Shown piece after piece: positions 1 through 8,984 of a stretch of DNA of 64,000 nt. Made by a program: the position numbers and the translations under genes. The notes under the pieces are model-generated. The model was not told where the DNA came from, ran no database searches, and saw only the letters and a program-made list of their open reading frames with translations. Origin of the DNA: Variibacter gotjawalensis (GTDB lineage: Bacteria > Pseudomonadota > Alphaproteobacteria > Rhizobiales > Xanthobacteraceae); NCBI RefSeq assembly GCF_002355335.1, contig NZ_AP014946.1, positions 2,247,501 to 2,311,500 of the forward strand, given 5' to 3'. Within the stretch, counting starts at the first letter, position 1; each line of letters opens with the position of its first letter.

Positions 1-1
1 G

Positions 2-529
2 TCGACGCTCGCTTGGCTTTGGCTGTTCGATCCGTCCTACAGTGCTTTCAACTGGCTGCTGTCTTTCGTCGGCATCGGGCCGATCCCGTGGACCGGTGAC
101 GCCAACTGGGCGCGCTTCTCGGTCATTCTCGTCAACATCTGGGTTGGCGCGCCGTTCTTCATGATCATGTATCTGGCGGCGCTGAAATCCGTGCCGGAGC
201 AGCTTTACGAGGCCGCCGCCATCGACGGCGCAAGCTGGTGGCAGCGCATTTGGTATGTGACGCTGCCGATGATGCGCAACATCATCGCGATCACGACGCT
301 GTTCTCGCTCATCGTCACCTTCGCCAACTTCGACATCGTGCAAATCTTGACGGCCGGCGGTCCGATCGACCGTACGCACGTCTTTGCGACGTGGGCCTTC
401 CGTCTCGGCATTCAGAGCAGCGACATTCCGCTCGGCGCGTCCGTTTCGCTCTTCATGTTCCCGATCCTCGGGATCGCCGCCATCTTCATTTTGCGCGACA
501 TCAATCGCCGAGGGAACGAATCCGCATGA
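2..529 (+). CDS. Sugar ABC transporter permease (MalF/UgpA-like), 5' truncated
   Basis: This is the C-terminal part of an inner-membrane permease of a binding-protein-dependent importer; the start lies before the window. The open frame runs from base 2. It contains the cytoplasmic EAA loop that docks on the ATPase (EAAAIDGASWWQR, about residues 70-82 of the visible part) between hydrophobic segments. The last codons overlap the next permease in an ATGA arrangement, so the two are translationally coupled. The EAA loop and the pairing with a second permease and a MalK-type ATPase place it in the CUT1 (carbohydrate uptake 1) family. The substrate cannot be read from the sequence, and no substrate-binding protein is visible in the window; it probably lies upstream. 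Confidence 0.9.
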   Translation, partial: STLAWLWLFDPSYSAFNWLLSFVGIGPIPWTGDANWARFSVILVNIWVGAPFFMIMYLAALKSVPEQLYEAAAIDGASWWQRIWYVTLPMMRNIIAITTLFSLIVTFANFDIVQILTAGGPIDRTHVFATWAFRLGIQSSDIPLGASVSLFMFPILGIAAIFILRDINRRGNESA

Positions 530-1437
530 GCACCGCAACGATGCCGCTCGCCGGGCCCGGGACCCGTCCGCGTTACGGTTCGATGAGCAACGATCGCAAG
601 TGGGCGATGCGCTGGTCGTATTTCTTCCTCTCGCTGTTCGTCGTCTTCTTCCTGACGCCGCCGATTTACATGTTCATCACCTCGCTGAAGACCAGCGCGG
701 AGATTTCGGCGGCGACGAATCCGTGGTGGGTCTTCAATCCGACGCTCGATAACTACAAAGAGCTGCTGACGTCGAACACCTACCTGATCTTCTTCCGCAA
801 CTCGGCGATCGTTTCCATCTTCGTCGTCACGATCACGATGATCATCTCGGTGCCGGCTGCCTTCGCGCTTGCGCGTATGAAATTCTGGGGCTCGGCAACG
901 CTCGCGACCGGCGTGTTCCTAACGTATCTCGTGCCGGATACGCTGCTGTTCATTCCGCTCTTCAAAATGTTCGCGACGTTTCACGAATGGACCGGCATCC
1001 AGCTGATCAATCGCTGGTGGGTTCTGCTCGTGATCTATCCGACACTCACGGTACCGTTCTGCACCTGGATCATGATCGGTTACTTCGCGTCGATTCCGAA
1101 AGAACTCGACGAAGCCGCATTGATGGACGGCGCCAACTATCGCCAGATTTTGTTCCGAGTGTTTATCCCAGTGGCACTCCCGGGATTGATCGCCGCAACG
1201 ATCTTTGCTTTCACCGTGAGTTGGGCGCAGTTCCTGTATCCACTCGCGTTCACGACATCGGCCGATCAGCTAGTTCTGCCGGTCGGAATCATCACGACGT
1301 TGATTAAAGGCGACGTCTTCAATTGGGGACAGATCATGACGGGCGCGCTGCTTGGTGCCGCGCCGCCGCTCATCATCTACGCATTCCTCATGGACTATTA
1401 CATTGCCGGTTTGACTGCCGGCGCGACCAAAGGGTGA
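526..1437 (+). CDS. Sugar ABC transporter permease (MalG-like)
   Basis: This 303-residue protein is the second inner-membrane permease of the CUT1-type importer. Predicted transmembrane segments include one near residues 25-45, and the EAA loop (EAALMDGANYRQI) is followed by the usual VFIPVALPG stretch. The ATG at 526 overlaps the TGA of the upstream permease, which fixes the start. The ATPase gene follows after 7 bases, so this is one operon. MalG-type permeases form a heterodimer with the MalF-type partner. The closing residues (GLTAGATKG) resemble the end of many CUT1 permeases for polyols and disaccharides, but the substrate is not determined. Confidence 0.92.
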   Translation: MSTATMPLAGPGTRPRYGSMSNDRKWAMRWSYFFLSLFVVFFLTPPIYMFITSLKTSAEISAATNPWWVFNPTLDNYKELLTSNTYLIFFRNSAIVSIFVVTITMIISVPAAFALARMKFWGSATLATGVFLTYLVPDTLLFIPLFKMFATFHEWTGIQLINRWWVLLVIYPTLTVPFCTWIMIGYFASIPKELDEAALMDGANYRQILFRVFIPVALPGLIAATIFAFTVSWAQFLYPLAFTTSADQLVLPVGIITTLIKGDVFNWGQIMTGALLGAAPPLIIYAFLMDYYIAGLTAGATKG

Positions 1438-1444
1438 GGCCGTT

Positions 1445-2548
1445 ATGGCGCAGGTTACGTTGCGTAAAGTCGTCAAGAAATACGGAGAGGTCGAGGCCGT
1501 GCGCGGCATCGATCTCGACATCAAGGACTCGGAGTTCGTCGTGCTCGTTGGCCCCTCCGGCTGCGGCAAGTCGACGACGCTCCGCATGATCGCGGGCCTT
1601 GAGGAAATTTCTGGCGGCGAGATTGCGGTCGATGCCGACGTCGTCAATGACGTTCCGCCGAAAGACCGCGACATGGCGATGGTGTTCCAGAATTACGCTC
1701 TCTATCCGCACATGACCGTGCACGAGAACATGTCGTTCGGCTTGCGTCTCAAGAAGTTCCCGAAGGACGAGATTCAGCGTCGCGTCGACGAAGCCGCTCG
1801 CATCCTCGACATCAAGGAACTGCTGCAGCGTAAGCCGGCGGCGCTTTCCGGCGGCCAGCGTCAGCGCGTCGCCATGGGTCGCGCCATCGTGCGTAACCCG
1901 AAAGTTTATCTCTTCGACGAGCCGCTCTCGAACCTCGACGCGAAGCTTCGCGTGCAGATGCGCACCGAGATCAAGCGCGTGCATCAGAAGGTGCGCACGA
2001 CGACGATCTATGTGACGCACGATCAGGTCGAGGCGATGACGCTCGCTGACCGCGTCGTCGTGATGAACAGAGGCATCATCGAGCAAGTCGGCGCGCCGAA
2101 CTTCCTCTATCATTCGCCGGCGACGCGTTTTGTCGCGGGTTTCATCGGGTCGCCCGCGATGAACTTCATCCCGTGCAAGCTCGAGCAGACCGGCGAAAAC
2201 CTCGCGGTCCGCATCACGGACGCGATCGTGTTCCCTGTACCGCCGGATCGCACGCAGCGCTACAAGGCACATGTCGGCGCGAGCGATCTGTCGTTCGGCA
2301 TTCGCCCGGAGCATCTCACCGAGACGAGCTCGAATGGCGGTGCGAAGAACATCGCGACCTTCGATGCCAACATCGAAGTCGTCGAGCCGATGGGCAACGA
2401 AACGATGGTGTTCTTCAAGCTCAACGGCGTCGATGTCTGCGGCCGCGTCGATCCGGATGCGGGCGCGAAAGAGCTGACGCCGATGAAGCTTGCCGCCGCG
2501 CTCGATCACATGCACCTCATCGACGAAAAATCCGGCAAGGTTCTCTAA
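1445..2548 (+). CDS. ABC transporter ATP-binding protein (MalK/UgpC family)
   Basis: This 367-residue ATPase energises the importer encoded just upstream. It has Walker A GPSGCGKST at residues 36-44, the LSGGQ signature at 134-138, Walker B VYLFDEP at about 154-160 with D-loop SNLD, and switch histidine H192. The C-terminal 130 residues have the length and the FGIRPEHL motif of the TOBE/OB-fold region of MalK/UgpC proteins. It lies 7 bases after the second permease. An SDR and an Ldh-family dehydrogenase follow in the same direction, which suggests import linked to oxidation of a polyol or hydroxy acid (inference). Confidence 0.93.
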   Translation: MAQVTLRKVVKKYGEVEAVRGIDLDIKDSEFVVLVGPSGCGKSTTLRMIAGLEEISGGEIAVDADVVNDVPPKDRDMAMVFQNYALYPHMTVHENMSFGLRLKKFPKDEIQRRVDEAARILDIKELLQRKPAALSGGQRQRVAMGRAIVRNPKVYLFDEPLSNLDAKLRVQMRTEIKRVHQKVRTTTIYVTHDQVEAMTLADRVVVMNRGIIEQVGAPNFLYHSPATRFVAGFIGSPAMNFIPCKLEQTGENLAVRITDAIVFPVPPDRTQRYKAHVGASDLSFGIRPEHLTETSSNGGAKNIATFDANIEVVEPMGNETMVFFKLNGVDVCGRVDPDAGAKELTPMKLAAALDHMHLIDEKSGKVL

Positions 2549-2630
2549 GCTTCAAAAATGAATGTGCCGGGCCTTCTCTCGCATCGAGAGAGGCCTGAGC
2601 GCGTTCGCAATGCCCAAGGAGCAATAAGAA

Positions 2631-3404
2631 ATGACCGACCTCAATGGCAAAGTTGCCTGGATCACAGGCGCCGGATCCGGCATCGGCGAAGCCGCCGCCA
2701 TCGCGCTCGCGAAAGAAGGCGTATCGGTTGGGCTCACGGGCCGCCGCGCTGAAATGCTGCAAGGGGTCGCGGACAAGATCACCAAGGCAGGCGGCAAGGC
2801 GCTTGTTGTCGCGGGCGATCTTATGGACTCGTCGGTGCCCGAGAAGGCCGCAAAGCAAGTCGCGGACAAATTCGGCCGCCTCGACATCCTGGTGAACAAC
2901 GCCGGCGCCAACGTGCCGGAACGCCGCTGGAACCAGCTCAATCCTGACCGCGTGCGTACGGTGATCGATTCCAATCTTACATCGACGTTCAACTGCGCGG
3001 TCGCCGCGATGAACATCATGCGGCCGAACAAGTCTGGCCTTCTCATTCACACGGCTTCATGGGCCGGCCGCTTTGTCGGTCTTCTCTCCGGCGCCGCCTA
3101 CACGGCGGCAAAGCACGGCGCCGTCGCGATGAGCTACCAGATCAACATGGAAGAGTTTCAGAACGGCATCCGTTCGACCGTGCTCTGCCCGGGCGAAGTC
3201 GCGACGCCGATCCTGGACAAGCGTCCGGTACCGGTCTCTCAAGAAGATCGTGCGAAGATGATCCAGTCCGAAGATATGGCGAGCATCATCGTCTATGTCG
3301 CCAAAATGCCGCCGCACGTGACGCTGAGCGAAATCGTCATCTCGCCGGCTTGGAATCGCGGCTATGCTTCGGCCGCTGGCCTCGGCCCGAAAGCGCCGCT
3401 CTAA
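2631..3404 (+). CDS. SDR family NAD(P)-dependent oxidoreductase
   Basis: This 257-residue classical short-chain dehydrogenase has an N-terminal dinucleotide-binding motif TGAGSGIG (residues 10-17), the structural NNAG motif, and an active-site YTAAK pair preceded by a serine-containing HTASW segment. AAGGAG sits about 8 bases before the ATG, supporting the start. It lies 82 bases downstream of the sugar ABC ATPase and before an Ldh-family dehydrogenase, so it may oxidise the imported substrate. SDR specificity cannot be inferred from these motifs alone. Confidence 0.88.
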   Translation: MTDLNGKVAWITGAGSGIGEAAAIALAKEGVSVGLTGRRAEMLQGVADKITKAGGKALVVAGDLMDSSVPEKAAKQVADKFGRLDILVNNAGANVPERRWNQLNPDRVRTVIDSNLTSTFNCAVAAMNIMRPNKSGLLIHTASWAGRFVGLLSGAAYTAAKHGAVAMSYQINMEEFQNGIRSTVLCPGEVATPILDKRPVPVSQEDRAKMIQSEDMASIIVYVAKMPPHVTLSEIVISPAWNRGYASAAGLGPKAPL

Positions 3405-3486
3405 CGCTCAGCCACAACGCGGCGGGCTTGACCCCGGCATCCTTCTCCGAGATGAGTTTTGGAGATGGATTGCCTGGGAGTTTTTC

Positions 3487-4572
3487 GTGAAAATTGAAAG
3501 TGACGTGCTGCGTGACTTCGTCGGCGATATTTTCGTCGGCGCTGGTTGTTCGAAGGAAGAAGGCGAGCGTATCGCCAAGTATCTGGTGAACGCCAACCTC
3601 GCGGGCCACGACAGCCATGGTGTCGTACGCGTTCCGCGCTACGTCACCTCAAAACTCGAAGGCACCGTGAAAGGCGACGTCAAAGTCGACGTTGTCGTCG
3701 ACACGCCCGTGATCGCGGTGGTCGACGGCAAATTCGGCTACGGCCAAACCGTCACACCGCAAGCTGTCCAGATCGGCATCGAGAAGGCGAAGAAGAACGG
3801 CCTCGCCGCCGTCGCTCTCCGCAACGCCGGTCACATAGGCCGCATCGGCGATTGGGCCGAGATGGCGGGTGCCGAAGGCCTTGTCTCGATCCACTTCGTC
3901 AACGTCCCGGGCTCGGTGCTTGTTGCGCCATATGGCGGCGTCGATCGCCGCATCTCGACCGCGCCGTTCTGCATCGGCATTCCGCGCGAAGGGCAGGAGA
4001 TGGTGTTGCTCGATTTCGCAACCTCGGTCGTCGCCGAAGGCAAGGTGCTGGTCGCCAGCCAAGGCGGCAAGAAGCTGCCCGACAACGCGCTGATCGAGCA
4101 GGATGGCGCGATGTCCGGCGATCCGCACACGCTTTACGGTCCTTACGAGCCGACTGGCCCACGCAATTATCGTCAGGGCACCGGCGCAATCCGCGCCTTC
4201 GGCGATCACAAGGGCTCCGGCCTCGCCTTCATGTGCGAAATTCTTGGCGGCTCGCTCACCGGCGCCGGCGCGACGGAGACGCGCACCGTCGTCACAAACG
4301 GCATGCTGTCGTTCTATATCGACCCAAAGGTGCTCGATCCGAGCGCGTTCTTCGGGTCCGACATGGCGCGCTACATCGACTACTGGAAGTCGTCGAAGCC
4401 GGCGACGGCCGATGGTGAAGTGCTCATTCCGGGCGAGGTTGAGTCGCGCAACCGAAAGGATCGCCTCGCCAACGGCATCACGATCGCGGACGACACCTGG
4501 ACGGCAATTGTCGACATTGCCGCCAAAGTCGGCGTCAAACCGCCGCACAACTTGGGCGGCCCGCGGCCGTGA
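3487..4572 (+). CDS. Ldh family oxidoreductase (malate/lactate dehydrogenase-like)
   Basis: This 361-residue protein belongs to the NAD(P)-dependent type 2 malate/L-lactate dehydrogenase family (YlbC/ComC/AllD). It contains the family motif GHDSHG with the presumed catalytic histidine at residue 44. Downstream stretches FGYGQTV, RNAGHIGRIGDW and GDHKGSGLAF are typical of the family. The start is GTG at 3487, with GGGAG six bases before it. Length matches the family (330-360). It follows an SDR and a sugar importer and may reduce or oxidise a 2-keto or 2-hydroxy acid. Members vary in substrate (malate, ureidoglycolate, 2,3-diketogulonate), so no narrower name is justified. Confidence 0.88.
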   Translation: MKIESDVLRDFVGDIFVGAGCSKEEGERIAKYLVNANLAGHDSHGVVRVPRYVTSKLEGTVKGDVKVDVVVDTPVIAVVDGKFGYGQTVTPQAVQIGIEKAKKNGLAAVALRNAGHIGRIGDWAEMAGAEGLVSIHFVNVPGSVLVAPYGGVDRRISTAPFCIGIPREGQEMVLLDFATSVVAEGKVLVASQGGKKLPDNALIEQDGAMSGDPHTLYGPYEPTGPRNYRQGTGAIRAFGDHKGSGLAFMCEILGGSLTGAGATETRTVVTNGMLSFYIDPKVLDPSAFFGSDMARYIDYWKSSKPATADGEVLIPGEVESRNRKDRLANGITIADDTWTAIVDIAAKVGVKPPHNLGGPRP

Positions 4573-4587
4573 TCCCAAGTTGCCGTC

Positions 4588-4610
4588 ATGGCCCGCATGA
4601 AGCGGGCCAT
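4588..4610. repeat. Palindromic intergenic repeat (ATGGCCCGC type)
   Basis: Perfect 9-base arms ATGGCCCGC and GCGGGCCAT are separated by 5 bases. The same core recurs at 45687-45709. The palindrome lies between the Ldh-family gene and cystathionine beta-synthase. It can be read as an N-terminal extension of the latter, which argues for the later ATG at 4666. Confidence 0.75.
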
Positions 4611-4665
4611 AACGACGGGTGAAGACGGCTTTGCTGTGCCCGACCGTACCGCCTATATTCCCCGC

Positions 4666-6033
4666 ATGGCCACGATACTCGATCTCATTGGCGAGACACC
4701 GCTCGTCGAAATCACCCGCATTGACACCGGCGTTTGCCGGCTTTTCCTCAAACTCGAAAGTCAGAACCCCTCCGGCTCGATCAAGGACCGCCCCGCGCGG
4801 GCGATGATCGAGGCCGCCGAGCGTGACGGTCGCCTGAAAGAGGGCGGCACCGTCGTCGAGGCAACGGCAGGCAATACGGGGCTCGGCCTGGCGCTAGTCG
4901 GCGCCCGCAAAGGCTATCGCATCATCCTCGTTGTGCCGGACAAGATGGCGCGCGAGAAAATCCTCCACGCAAAATCGCTCGGCGCCGAGATCGTGCTGAC
5001 GCGGTCGGACGTCGGCAAAGGCGACCCCGAATACTATCAGGACCTCGCTGCCAGCATCACGCAGCGCACCCCCGGCGCGATCTTCATCAACCAATTCGAA
5101 AACCCGGCCAATCCACAGTCGCACGAAGAAACGACCGGGCCGGAAATCCTCCGCCAGATGGACGGCGACGTCGATGCCATCGTCTGCGGTGTCGGTTCCG
5201 GCGGCACGCTGACCGGCATCGGCCGTTACATGCGCGACGCGTCGCCGAAGACCGAGATGGTGCTGGCCGATCCGGTCGGCTCGATCCTCGCGCCGCTGCA
5301 CAACACCGGCAAGATGACGGAGGCGGGCAGCTGGGCCGTCGAAGGCATCGGCGAAGATTTCATCCCGTCGGTACTCGACATGACGCTGATCAAGCACGCT
5401 TACGCGATCAGCGATCCGGAAAGTTTTACGGCCGCTCGCGAGCTTCTCAAGCGCGAAGGCATTTTCGGTGGCTCGTCGACCGGGACGTTGTTCGCGGCGG
5501 CGCTCAAATTCTGCCGCGAGCAGAAGGAGCCGAAGCGCGTCGTCAGTCTCGTCTGCGATTCCGGCGCGAAATATCTCTCGAAAGTCTTCTCGGACGCGTT
5601 CCTCGCGCAGGAAGGCTGGAGCGGGCGTGAGCTCGCCGGCACCGTGCGCGACATCGTCATCAATCGCTTCCCGGAAGGCTCCGTGGTCTCGATCGGCCCG
5701 CGCGATACCCTGCGCACGGCCTTCGCCCGCATGCGCGCCGCCGACATCTCGCAGCTTCCCGTCATGGAAGGCGAGCGCATCGTCGGTCTCATTGACGAGA
5801 GCGATATGCTCGGCGTTGCAATGACGGATGCGGCCGGCCATCAGAATGCGTTCACCCGCTTGGTCCAGGACGTGATGGTGAAACGCCTCGAGACAGTGTC
5901 TGCGTCGGCGCCGATCACCGAACTCGCACCGATCTTCAAGGAGGATCACGTCGCCATCGTCATGGACGGTGACCGCTTCCTCGGCCTCGCGACCCGTCTC
6001 GATCTCGTCAATTATTTCCGCATTTCTCAGTGA
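4666..6033 (+). CDS. Cystathionine beta-synthase
   Basis: This 455-residue cytosolic PLP enzyme is predicted to condense homocysteine with serine to cystathionine. Residues 1 to about 320 form the fold-type II PLP domain, with the cofactor lysine at K40 in NPSGSIKDR, the TAGNTGLG loop and GVGSGGTLTG phosphate-binding loop. The last 130 residues (from about 325) form a pair of CBS domains, as in eukaryotic-type CBS, but there is no N-terminal heme domain. An upstream in-frame ATG at 4588 would place a repeat palindrome inside the protein, so the ATG at 4666 is preferred. The cystathionine gamma-lyase-like gene follows 4 bases after the stop, which supports a transsulfuration role over O-acetylserine sulfhydrylase. 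Confidence 0.9.
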   Translation: MATILDLIGETPLVEITRIDTGVCRLFLKLESQNPSGSIKDRPARAMIEAAERDGRLKEGGTVVEATAGNTGLGLALVGARKGYRIILVVPDKMAREKILHAKSLGAEIVLTRSDVGKGDPEYYQDLAASITQRTPGAIFINQFENPANPQSHEETTGPEILRQMDGDVDAIVCGVGSGGTLTGIGRYMRDASPKTEMVLADPVGSILAPLHNTGKMTEAGSWAVEGIGEDFIPSVLDMTLIKHAYAISDPESFTAARELLKREGIFGGSSTGTLFAAALKFCREQKEPKRVVSLVCDSGAKYLSKVFSDAFLAQEGWSGRELAGTVRDIVINRFPEGSVVSIGPRDTLRTAFARMRAADISQLPVMEGERIVGLIDESDMLGVAMTDAAGHQNAFTRLVQDVMVKRLETVSASAPITELAPIFKEDHVAIVMDGDRFLGLATRLDLVNYFRISQ

Positions 6034-6037
6034 GCTT

Positions 6038-7201
6038 ATGAGCAACTCCAACCAACTCGGCTTTTCGACCCGCTGTGTCCACGCGGGCCAAGAGCCTGAC
6101 CCGACGACCGGCGCCGTCATGATGCCGATCTACGCGACCTCGACCTTCGTGCAGGAGAGCCCCGGCAAGCACAAAGGCTACGAGTATGCGCGCAGCCAGA
6201 ATCCGACCCGCATGGCATTCGAGCGCTGCATCGCCGATCTCGAAGGCGGCACGCAGGGCTTTGCCTTTGCGTCCGGCCTCGCCGCCACCGCGACCGTGCT
6301 CGAATGCCTCGATCATGGCGCGCACATCGTCGCGGCTGACGATCTTTACGGCGGCACGCGCCGTTTGTTTTCGCGCGTGCGCGAGCGCTCGGCTGGCCTC
6401 ACGACGACGTATCTCGATTTGTCCGACCCGGAAACGCTGGACAAAGCGATCCAGCCGAACACCAAGCTGATCTGGATCGAGACGCCGAGCAATCCGCTGC
6501 TCAAACTGATTGATCTCGAACGTATCGCGCAGATCGCGAAGAAGCGCGGCGTGCTTTGCGTTGCCGATAACACCTTCGCGACGCCGTGGATCCAGCGCCC
6601 GTTGGAGTTCGGTTTCGACGCCGTCGTCCACTCGACGACGAAATATCTCAACGGCCACTCCGATATGGTCGGCGGCACCGTCGTCGTTGGTGCGAACAAT
6701 GATTTGCGCGAGCGCCTGGGTTATCTGCAGAACGCCGTCGGCTCGATTTCCGGTCCTTTCGATAGCTTTTTGGCGTTGCGTGGCTTGAAGACGCTCGCGC
6801 TTCGCATCGAGCGGCAGAGTGCCTCGGCATTCAAGATCGCGCAGTGGCTGGAAAAACATCCGCGCGTGAAGCGCGTCTATTATCCAGGCCTCGAAAGCTA
6901 TCCACAGCATGCGCTCGCGAAACGCCAGATGCGCGCGTTCGGCGGCATGATCTCGGCCGAGCTCGACGGCGGTCTCGACTTCGCGACGCGCTTCCTCGAG
7001 CGCTGCCATCTCTTCGCGCTCGCCGAGAGCCTCGGTGGAATCGAGAGCCTGATCGAACATCCGGCCATCATGACGCACGCGTCGGTGCCCGCCGAGGTGC
7101 GCGCCGCACTCGGCATCTCGGATGGTCTCGTGCGTCTGTCGGTCGGCATCGAGGATGTCGACGATCTCATCGCCGAGCTTGAAACCGCGCTCGCGAAATA
7201 A
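6038..7201 (+). CDS. Cystathionine gamma-lyase / gamma-synthase family enzyme
   Basis: This 387-residue PLP enzyme belongs to the Cys/Met metabolism family. It contains the YEYARSQNPTR substrate loop, the VADNTFATP aspartate region and the cofactor lysine K202 in HSTTKYLNGHSD. Paired with cystathionine beta-synthase (4-base gap), the most economical role is cleavage of cystathionine to cysteine, completing transsulfuration from homocysteine. Gamma-synthase activity (metB) cannot be excluded, because the two subfamilies differ by only a few residues. Confidence 0.88.
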   Translation: MSNSNQLGFSTRCVHAGQEPDPTTGAVMMPIYATSTFVQESPGKHKGYEYARSQNPTRMAFERCIADLEGGTQGFAFASGLAATATVLECLDHGAHIVAADDLYGGTRRLFSRVRERSAGLTTTYLDLSDPETLDKAIQPNTKLIWIETPSNPLLKLIDLERIAQIAKKRGVLCVADNTFATPWIQRPLEFGFDAVVHSTTKYLNGHSDMVGGTVVVGANNDLRERLGYLQNAVGSISGPFDSFLALRGLKTLALRIERQSASAFKIAQWLEKHPRVKRVYYPGLESYPQHALAKRQMRAFGGMISAELDGGLDFATRFLERCHLFALAESLGGIESLIEHPAIMTHASVPAEVRAALGISDGLVRLSVGIEDVDDLIAELETALAK

Positions 7202-7229
7202 GAACAAACGTCCCTTTGGAGTTCTCCCC

Positions 7230-8528
7230 ATGACCGCTTCCGCACGTGATCGTCTCGCCGCCGCGCTTGCCCGCATCGACGATCCGAAAGGCGAGGGGAA
7301 GCGGGCATGTCTCACGGTCTATCGAGAGACGTCTGAGATCGAAGCAGATGCTGCCGACGCGCGCGCAAAAGCCGGCATATCGCTCGGGCCGCTCGATGGC
7401 ACCATTGTCTCGATCAAGGATTTGTTCGACGTCAGAGGTGAGCCGACGCGCGCGGCCTCGAAGATCTACGCCGACGCTCCGCCGGCCAAAGCCGACGCGC
7501 CGGTGGTGCAGCGCCTGCGCGCGGCGGGCGCCGTGATCGTCGCCAAGACCGCGATGTCGGAGTTCGCTTTCTCGGGCGTCGGCTGGAACCCGCATTACGG
7601 CACACCGGCCAATCCGGCTGATCGCTCGCGCGTTCCTGGCGGCTCGTCATCCGGTGCGGCGGTTGCTGCTGCCGACCACATGTGCGAGATCGCGATCGGC
7701 ACCGACACCGGCGGCTCGACGCGCATTCCGGCCGCGCTCTGCGGCGTCGTCGGCTTCAAGCCGTCGAAGCAGCGCGTGCCGACCGACGGCGCGTTCCCGC
7801 TGTCCTACACACTCGACTCGATCGGCCCGCTCGCGCGCAACGTTGCGGACTGCGCACGTGCCGACGCCGTCATCGCGGGGGAGGCCGCGTGGGATCTCAA
7901 GCCGCAATCCGTGAAGGGTCTGCGCATCCGCGTGCCGCGAAGCGCCAGCTTCCAGCCGCGCGAAGACGAAGTGACGAAGGCTTTCAACGATGGGCTCGAC
8001 ATTTTGCGCAAGGCCGGCGCGATCATCGAAGAGACGCCGTTTCCGCTGCTCGACGAGATGATCGAGGCGAACAAGACCGGCGGCTTCCCGGTGCCGGAAG
8101 CTTTGCAGATTCATCGCGAGAATCTGAAAACGCGCGGTGACGATTTCGATCAGAACGTTCGCGCTCGTATCGAGCGCGGCAGCGCGATGAGCGCCGCGGA
8201 CTACATCGAGCTGATGCAGACGCGTAGCCGCCTTGTGCCCGCGATGGATGCGTGGATGTCCGGTGTCGATGTGCTCGCGCTGCCTGCGACGCCGATTGTC
8301 GCGCCGAAGATCGCCGACATCGACAAAGACACGAAAGCCTTCGTCAAAGCGAATGTCGCGTTGCTGTCGATCACGTCGATCTTCAATTTCTTCGACAATT
8401 GCGGAATCTCGATTCCACTCCCGCGGCCGAACGGCGCGCTGCCCGTCGGCCTCATGCTTATCGCGCGCAATGGCCGTGATCGCGATCTCTTCCGCGTCGC
8501 CGCCGGCGTCGAACGGGCTTTCGCCTGA
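7230..8528 (+). CDS. Amidase (amidase-signature family)
   Basis: This 432-residue amidase-signature hydrolase has the full Ser-cisSer-Lys triad: lysine K63 in VSIKDLFD, cis-serine in GGSSSGA (137-143) and nucleophile S163 in GTDTGGSTR. The ATG at 7230 has GGAG a few bases upstream. The family includes GatA, AtzF and aryl-acylamidases. It stands alone here without GatB/GatC, so a catabolic amidase is more likely than tRNA amidation. It follows the transsulfuration pair by 28 bases; no functional link is evident. Confidence 0.87.
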   Translation: MTASARDRLAAALARIDDPKGEGKRACLTVYRETSEIEADAADARAKAGISLGPLDGTIVSIKDLFDVRGEPTRAASKIYADAPPAKADAPVVQRLRAAGAVIVAKTAMSEFAFSGVGWNPHYGTPANPADRSRVPGGSSSGAAVAAADHMCEIAIGTDTGGSTRIPAALCGVVGFKPSKQRVPTDGAFPLSYTLDSIGPLARNVADCARADAVIAGEAAWDLKPQSVKGLRIRVPRSASFQPREDEVTKAFNDGLDILRKAGAIIEETPFPLLDEMIEANKTGGFPVPEALQIHRENLKTRGDDFDQNVRARIERGSAMSAADYIELMQTRSRLVPAMDAWMSGVDVLALPATPIVAPKIADIDKDTKAFVKANVALLSITSIFNFFDNCGISIPLPRPNGALPVGLMLIARNGRDRDLFRVAAGVERAFA

Positions 8529-8534
8529 TGAGCC

Positions 8535-8645
8535 GTCATTGCGAGGAGCGGCTCTGCGCGAAGCGCCGCCGCGACGTGGCAATCCAGGAGCCAGGAAGTA
8601 AGGACTGGATTGCTTCGTCGCTGTTGCACAGCTCCTCGCAATGAC
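8535..8645. repeat. Intergenic inverted repeat (GTCATTGCGAGGAG type)
   Basis: Perfect 14-base arms GTCATTGCGAGGAG (8535-8548) and CTCCTCGCAATGAC (8632-8645) enclose about 83 bases that themselves contain shorter self-complementary stretches. This looks like a mobile-type palindromic intergenic element, not a terminator. Confidence 0.75.
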
Positions 8646-8672
8646 AAAGCAAGTCGGTGCAGGGCGATCGAG

Positions 8673-8870
8673 ATGAAGCAATTCTGGGGCGGCGTCCTGA
8701 TCCTGCTCGGCGTCGTCTGGGTGATGATGTGCTATCTCGGCACCGCTATGATGTCGCGCGGGGTCGACTGGTTCAGCGAAGCTTTCCTACCTGCATTGCT
8801 TGGCTTGATTCCAATCGGCTTCGGCCTTTTCCTCATCCTGAAGAGGCCGAAATCGCGCCGGCTCTCCTGA
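8673..8870 (+). CDS. Small two-helix membrane protein, unknown function
   Basis: This 65-residue protein has two hydrophobic segments (about 5-22 and 35-53) and a basic C-terminal tail, KRPKSRRLS. The start at 8673 is chosen because the in-frame sequence before it lies within the repeat. It is not a family I recognise. The coding pattern is plausible, but the evidence is length and hydrophobicity only. Confidence 0.6.
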   Translation: MKQFWGGVLILLGVVWVMMCYLGTAMMSRGVDWFSEAFLPALLGLIPIGFGLFLILKRPKSRRLS

Positions 8871-8984
8871 GAATTCCGACTTGTATGATGATCAGATGAC
8901 CTTGCCTTTCGGGTCATTTTGTCACATACGCTTTTTCGGAAGATCAGGCCGCCGATCAGAGTGGCCGCTCAGGGAGATGACGTT

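Noticed and set aside
4588-4665. Upstream start for cystathionine beta-synthase adding 26 residues
   Set aside because: The extension is translated repeat palindrome, and the enzyme family begins at the MATILDLIGETPLVE segment.
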